Shown in pieces: positions 59,850 through 64,000 of a DNA stretch of 64,000 bases. The DNA lies in contig NC_079880.1 in NCBI RefSeq assembly GCF_029227915.1, forward strand, positions 33,289,501-33,353,500. Direction: 5' to 3'. Numbering within the stretch: position 1 is the first letter of the stretch; each line of letters opens with the position of its first letter. The DNA comes from Hydractinia symbiolongicarpus (Eukaryota > Cnidaria > Hydrozoa > Anthoathecata > Hydractiniidae). The notes below the pieces were generated by a model that worked only from the letters and a program-made list of their open reading frames with translations, made no database searches and was not told the DNA's origin. Made by a program: the position numbers and the translations under genes.

Positions 59850-59852
59850 TCA
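59850..59852 (-). other. Sole in-frame UGA between ORF1 and ORF2 (element 3)
   Basis: Same context as in element 2 (AAGGATTGACTT on the minus strand), with four sense codons before the ORF2 ATG at 59837. Confidence 0.6.
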
Positions 59853-60785
59853 ATCCTTAGAAATAAAATTTAAAAAAGAATTAGCCAGTGTTACCGATCC
59901 ATATTGGTTCAAATGTAGTTTACTTCTGTTAAGGTGACGATTCCGATCCATCTGCTGATAGTGATTTATGAATGCGATATTTCGTTCAGCACATCCTTTA
60001 TATAGGTGGTCATTGAGTTCGTCACATCTAATACCTTGATCGTCATTTCTTGGAGTCAGACCAGATACGGATACGTTCATATTCGAGTTAATCAATGATG
60101 TTGCTAAATTAATTATATCGTTAGCTATAACCTCTGGTGCTACGTTTCTAGAAAGATCATTTGTGCCAACATGAAGGATGATGTTATCTGGCTTTTTCTT
60201 CATGGTTGGTTTGACGTATTCATACATGTCTTCTGTCGTAGCTCCAGGAAAGGATTTTAGTATAACTCTCTTGTTTTGGTTGTAGTCAAGGGATTTGGTC
60301 ATCTTGTAACCGTTGATGCCTTTTATTATACTATCTCCTAGTATACATGTAATTTTTTTAGTGTTAATAATGTTATTAGCGTTATTAAGTGATTGCCTTT
60401 TTGTTGGAATGTTTTCTTTATTATTATGTACAATTATGTCTTCATTATTATGTACAATTATGTCTTCATTATTATGTACAATTAGTTCCTCATTATTATG
60501 TATAAAGTTATTATTATTATAAGTATCACCTCTAAAACTTTCTGTTATTTCAGAGTGATCATTATTCTCATTATACAGATGTTCAAATCGATTTCGATGA
60601 ACAAAGCTTTGGTTGTTATGGCGACTAATAGCTTCATTGTTGTTGCTAATGATTGTGCTTCTATTTTTATTTTTTTTATTAACTGTTTGAAATGAATTAA
60701 AATTTTCTTGCTGTAGCGATTTTGTAGAATAGTTATGCTCGACTGAGTTTTCAACTAAAATTTTTATGATTTCGTTTTTACTTTG
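59850..60785 (-). CDS. Retrotransposon ORF1 (element 3), SGNH domain, 5'-truncated partial frame
   Basis: Same as the ORF1 remnant of element 2 at an offset of 5326: 311 open codons without an upstream Met, SGNH blocks GDSI, FPGATT, HVGTNDL and SKLHLNQYG, and the octapeptide repeat. The first in-frame ATG is at 60302, downstream of the nucleophile Ser. I saw no nucleotide difference from element 2 in this stretch. Confidence 0.85.
   Translation of the reverse strand, partial: QSKNEIIKILVENSVEHNYSTKSLQQENFNSFQTVNKKNKNRSTIISNNNEAISRHNNQSFVHRNRFEHLYNENNDHSEITESFRGDTYNNNNFIHNNEELIVHNNEDIIVHNNEDIIVHNNKENIPTKRQSLNNANNIINTKKITCILGDSIIKGINGYKMTKSLDYNQNKRVILKSFPGATTEDMYEYVKPTMKKKPDNIILHVGTNDLSRNVAPEVIANDIINLATSLINSNMNVSVSGLTPRNDDQGIRCDELNDHLYKGCAERNIAFINHYQQMDRNRHLNRSKLHLNQYGSVTLANSFLNFISKD
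60420..60501 (-). repeat. 24-bp in-frame minisatellite inside ORF1 (element 3)
   Basis: Copy of 55094-55175; same number of units (three plus a partial fourth). Confidence 0.85.
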
Positions 60786-60786
60786 T

Positions 60787-63700
60787 AACCACGTGATTTA
60801 CGTGTAAGGCCTTTATTAGGCGTCCAGAGGCCGTATTATAGCCTTTTCATGGCGTGTGCATGTGGATTACGGCGTTCTGAAGCCATGGAACCAGGAATAA
60901 CAACTTAGGACGTTCTAGTGTATTGAGAGTGGAAGGACTAGACCAATGGTAAATTACGCAGGCACGCGAAACCACACGATTACGTGTAAGGCATTTAATA
61001 GGCGTCAAAAGGCCGTATTATAGCCTTTTCATGTCGTGTGCATGTGGTTTACGGCGTTGTAAAGCCATGGAACCAGAGAAAAAAACTTAGGACGGCGTAG
61101 TGTATTGAGAGTGGAAGAACTAGACCAATGGTAACAAGCTTGGACACGTGGAACCCCGTGATTTACGTGTAAGGCATTTAATAGGCGTCAAAAGGCCGTA
61201 TTATAGTCTTTTCATGGCGTGTGCATGTGGTTTACAGCGTTGTAAAGCCATGGAACCAGGAAAAACAACTTAGGACGTTCTAGTGTATTGAGAGTGGATG
61301 GACTGGACCAATGGTAACAAGCTTGGACGCGTGGAACAACGTGATTTACGTGTAAGGCCTTTATTAGGCGTCCAGAGGCCGTATTATAGCCTTTTCATGG
61401 CGTGTGCATGTGGATTACGGCGTTGTAAAGCCATGGAACCAGGGAAAACAACTTAGGACGGCGTAGTGTATTGAGAGTGGAAGAACTAGACCAATGGTAA
61501 CAAGCTTGGACGCGTGGAACCACGTGATTTACGTGTAAGGCATTTAATAGGCGTCAAAAGGCCGTATTATAGGATTTTCATGGCGTGTGCATGTGGTTTA
61601 CGGCGTTGTATAGCCATGGAACCAGGAAAAACAACTTAGGACGGCGCAGTGTATTGAGAGTGGAAGGACTAGACCAATGGTAACCTGCGCAGGCACGCCA
61701 AACCACACGATTACGTGTAAGGCATTTAATAGGCGTCAAAAGGCCGTATTACAGCCTTTTCATGGCCTGTGCATGTGGTTTACGGCGTTGTAAAGCCATG
61801 GAACCAGGAAAAACAACTTAGGACGGCGTATTGTATTGAGAGTGGAAGAACTAGACTAATGGTAACAAGCTTGGACGCGTGGAACCACGTGATTTACGTG
61901 TAAGGCCTTTATTAGGCGTCCAGAGGCCGTATTATAGCCTTTTCATGGCGTGTGCATGTGGATTACGGCGTTCTGAAGCCATGGAACCAGGAATAACAAC
62001 TTAGGACGTTCTAGTGTATTGAGAGTGGAAGGACTAGACCAATGGTAACAAGCTTGGACGCTTTGAACTTTGTGATTTACGTGTAAGGCCTTTATTAGGC
62101 GTCCAGAGGCCGTATTATAGCCTTTTCATGGCGTGTGCATGTGGATTACGGCGTTCTGAAGCCATGGAACCAGGAATAACTACTTAGGACGTTCTAGTGT
62201 ATTGAGAGTGGAAGGACTAGACCAATGGTAAATTGCGCAGGCACGAGAAACCACACGATTACGTGTAAGGCATTTAATAGGCGTCAAAAGGCCGTATTAT
62301 AGCCTTTTCATGTCGTGTGCATGTGGTTTACGGCGTTGTAAAGCCATGGAACCAGAGAAAAGAACTTAGGACGGCGTAGTGTATTGAGAGTGGAAGAACT
62401 AGACCAATGGTAACAAGCTTGGACACGTGGAACCCCGTGATTTACGTGTAAGGCATTTAATAGGCGTCAAAAGGCCGTATTATAGTCTTTTCATGGCGTG
62501 AGCATGTGGTTTACAGCGTTGTAAAGCCATGGAACCAGGAAAAACAACTTAGGACAGTCTAGTGTATTGAGAGTGGATGGACTAGACCAATGGTAACAAG
62601 CTTGGACGCGTGGAACAACGTGATTTATGTGTAAGGCATTTAATGGGCGTCAAAAGGCCGTATTATAGCCTTTTCATGGCGTGTGGATGTGGTTTACGGC
62701 GTTGTAAAGCCATGGAACCAGAAAAACAACTTAGGACGGCGTAGTGTATTGAGAGTGGAAGAACTAGACCAATGGTAACAAGTTTGGACGCGTGGAACCC
62801 CGTGATTTACGTGTAAGACATTTATTAGGCGTCAAAAAGCCGTATTATAGCCTTTTCATGGCGTGTTCATGTGGTTTACGGCGTTGTAAAGCCATGGAAC
62901 CAGAAAAAACAACTTAGGACGGCGTAGTGTATCGAGAGTGGAAGAACTAGACCAATGGTAACAAGCTTGGACGCGTGGAACTTTGTGATTTACGTGTAAG
63001 GCCTTTATTAGGCGTCCAGAGGCCGTATTATAGCCTTTTCATGGCGTGTGCATGTGGATTACGGCGTTGTAAAGCCATGGAGCCAGGGAAAACAACTTAG
63101 GACGGCGTAGTGTATTGAGAGTGGAAGAACTAGACCAATGGTAACAAGCTTGGACGCGTGGAACCCCGTGATTTACGTGTAAGGCATTTAATGGGCGTCA
63201 AAAGGCCGTATTATAGCCTTTTCATGGCGTGTGCACGTGGTTTACGGCGTTGTAAAGCCATGGAACCAGGAAAAACATCTTAGGACGAGGTAGTGTATTG
63301 GGAGTGGAAGAACTAGACCAATGGTAACAAGCTTGGACGCGTGGAACCACGTGATTTACGTGTAAGGCCTTTATTAGGCGTCCAGAGGCCGTATTATAGC
63401 CTTTTCATGGCGTGTGCATGTGGATTACGGCGTTGTGAAGCCATGGAACCAGGAAAAGCAACTTAGGACGTTCTAGTGTATTGAGAGTGGATGGACTAGA
63501 CCAATGGTAACAAGCTTGGACGCGTGGAACAACGTGATTTACGTGTAAGGCCTTTATTAGGCGTCCAGAGGCCGTATTATAGCCTTTTCATGGCCTGTGC
63601 ATGTGGATTACGACGTTGTAAAGCCATGGAACCAGGGAAAACAACTTAGGACGGCGTAGTGTATTGAGAGTGGAAGAACTAGACCAATGGTAACAAGCTT

Positions 63701-64000
63701 GGACGCGTGGAACCACGTGATTTACGTGTAAGGCATTTAATAGGCGTCAAAAGGCCGTATTATAGCATTTTCATGGCGTGTGCATGTGGTTTACGGCGTT
63801 GTAAAGCCATGGAGCCAGGAAAAACAACTTAGGACGTTCTAGTGTATTGAGAGTGGAAGGACTAGACCAATGGTAACCTGCGCAGGCACGCGAAACCACA
63901 CGATTACGTGTAAGGCATTTAATAGGCGTCAAAAGGCCGTATTATAGCCTTTTCATGGCGTGTGGATGTGGTTTACGGCGTTGTAAAGCCATGGAACCAG
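60787..64000 (+). repeat. 183-bp satellite array, block III (about 17.5 monomers, runs off the window)
   Basis: Same satellite and orientation. The first six monomers (60787-61882) duplicate 55461-56556. Later monomers mix type A and type B, with private variants such as CGCTTTGAACTTTGTG (near 62061), GGACAGTCTAG (near 62553), GTGTGGATGTGG and a CGAGGTAGTG form. No gene and no further insertion; the array continues past position 64000. Confidence 0.96.
61882..61883 (+). other. Empty site corresponding to the element 2/3 insertion point
   Basis: The second copy of the 5326-bp unit ends in AGACTAATGGTAACAAGC followed by TTGGACGCGTGG, the exact left flank of elements 2 and 3. It then continues directly as AACCACGTGATTTACG, the exact right flank. 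This is what the target looked like before insertion, and it shows that 0-2 bases (AA) were duplicated. Confidence 0.85.

Larger units (their letters stand above)
56557..60786 (-). mobile_element. Non-LTR retrotransposon, CR1/L2-like, element 3 (duplicate of element 2)
   Basis: A copy of element 2 at an offset of 5326, with the same 5' truncation point, the same (AAT)5 tail and the same satellite junctions on both sides. Identical truncation and identical flanks cannot come from independent insertion, so this copy arose by duplication of the whole segment. I found two substitutions against element 2, at 57096 and 57681. Confidence 0.95.
51231..61882. repeat. 5326-bp tandem unit, two copies: retroelement plus six satellite monomers
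   Basis: Copy 1 is 51231-56556 and copy 2 is 56557-61882, each a 4230-bp element followed by 1096 bp of satellite. Every landmark is offset by exactly 5326. The only differences I found are A at 51770 versus G at 57096, and A at 52355 versus G at 57681, both silent in ORF2. The flank before copy 1 (51182-51230) also matches 56508-56556; left of it the sequences diverge (GACGTTCTAG versus GACGGCGTATTG). This shows amplification by unequal exchange or a similar process, not two insertions. An assembly duplication must also be considered. Confidence 0.93.

Noticed and set aside
56557-60786. Independent second insertion of the same family at a preferred satellite site
   Set aside because: Truncation point, tail length, both junctions and six flanking monomers are the same, with only two substitutions seen, so duplication of the segment is the simpler account.

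Overview
Eukaryotic, almost certainly invertebrate, repetitive DNA of centromeric or pericentromeric character. About 80% of the window (positions 1-39722, 43961-51230, 55461-56556 and 60787-64000) is one tandem satellite. Its monomer is 183 bp, or 182 bp in one subfamily, and all of it runs head to tail in one orientation. No host gene, tRNA, rRNA or CRISPR array was found. The many 61-73 codon open frames on the minus strand of the satellite are chance frames created by the repeat itself.

Three non-LTR retrotransposons of the CR1/L2-like type interrupt the array. Element 1 (39723-43960, plus strand) belongs to one family. Elements 2 and 3 (51231-55460 and 56557-60786, minus strand) are two almost identical copies of a second, related family. 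Each encodes an ORF1 with a C-terminal SGNH/GDSL esterase-like domain. Each also encodes an ORF2 with an N-terminal apurinic-type endonuclease and a reverse transcriptase, without RNase H. The 3' tails are short A-rich or (AAT)n repeats, and target-site duplications are absent or 1-2 bp, as is usual for CR1-type elements. Elements 2 and 3 are 5' truncated inside ORF1. All visible frames are otherwise open, so the insertions are young.

The most interesting coding feature is that in both families ORF1 and ORF2 lie in the same frame. They are separated by a single UGA followed by C, inside a shared AGGATTGAC, with no other stop before the ORF2 AUG. This suggests stop-codon readthrough or termination-reinitiation.

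Elements 2 and 3 did not insert independently. They are two copies of a 5326-bp unit (element plus exactly six satellite monomers) made by unequal exchange. I found only two substitutions between the copies, and the matching empty site follows at 61882/61883. An empty paralogue of the element 1 site is at 49805/49806.

The satellite is a mosaic of nested higher-order duplications: 366-bp dimers, 1096-bp six-mers, a 1280-bp seven-mer and blocks of several kb. Related blocks differ by whole-monomer indels, and one out-of-register deletion scar lies at about 26446. The two main monomer types differ mostly at one site where one perfect palindrome is replaced by another. The host lineage cannot be fixed from sequence alone. 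AT-rich CR1-like elements with an esterase ORF1 are common in cnidarians and other invertebrates, and the CpG-rich satellite argues against strong germline CpG methylation of this locus.
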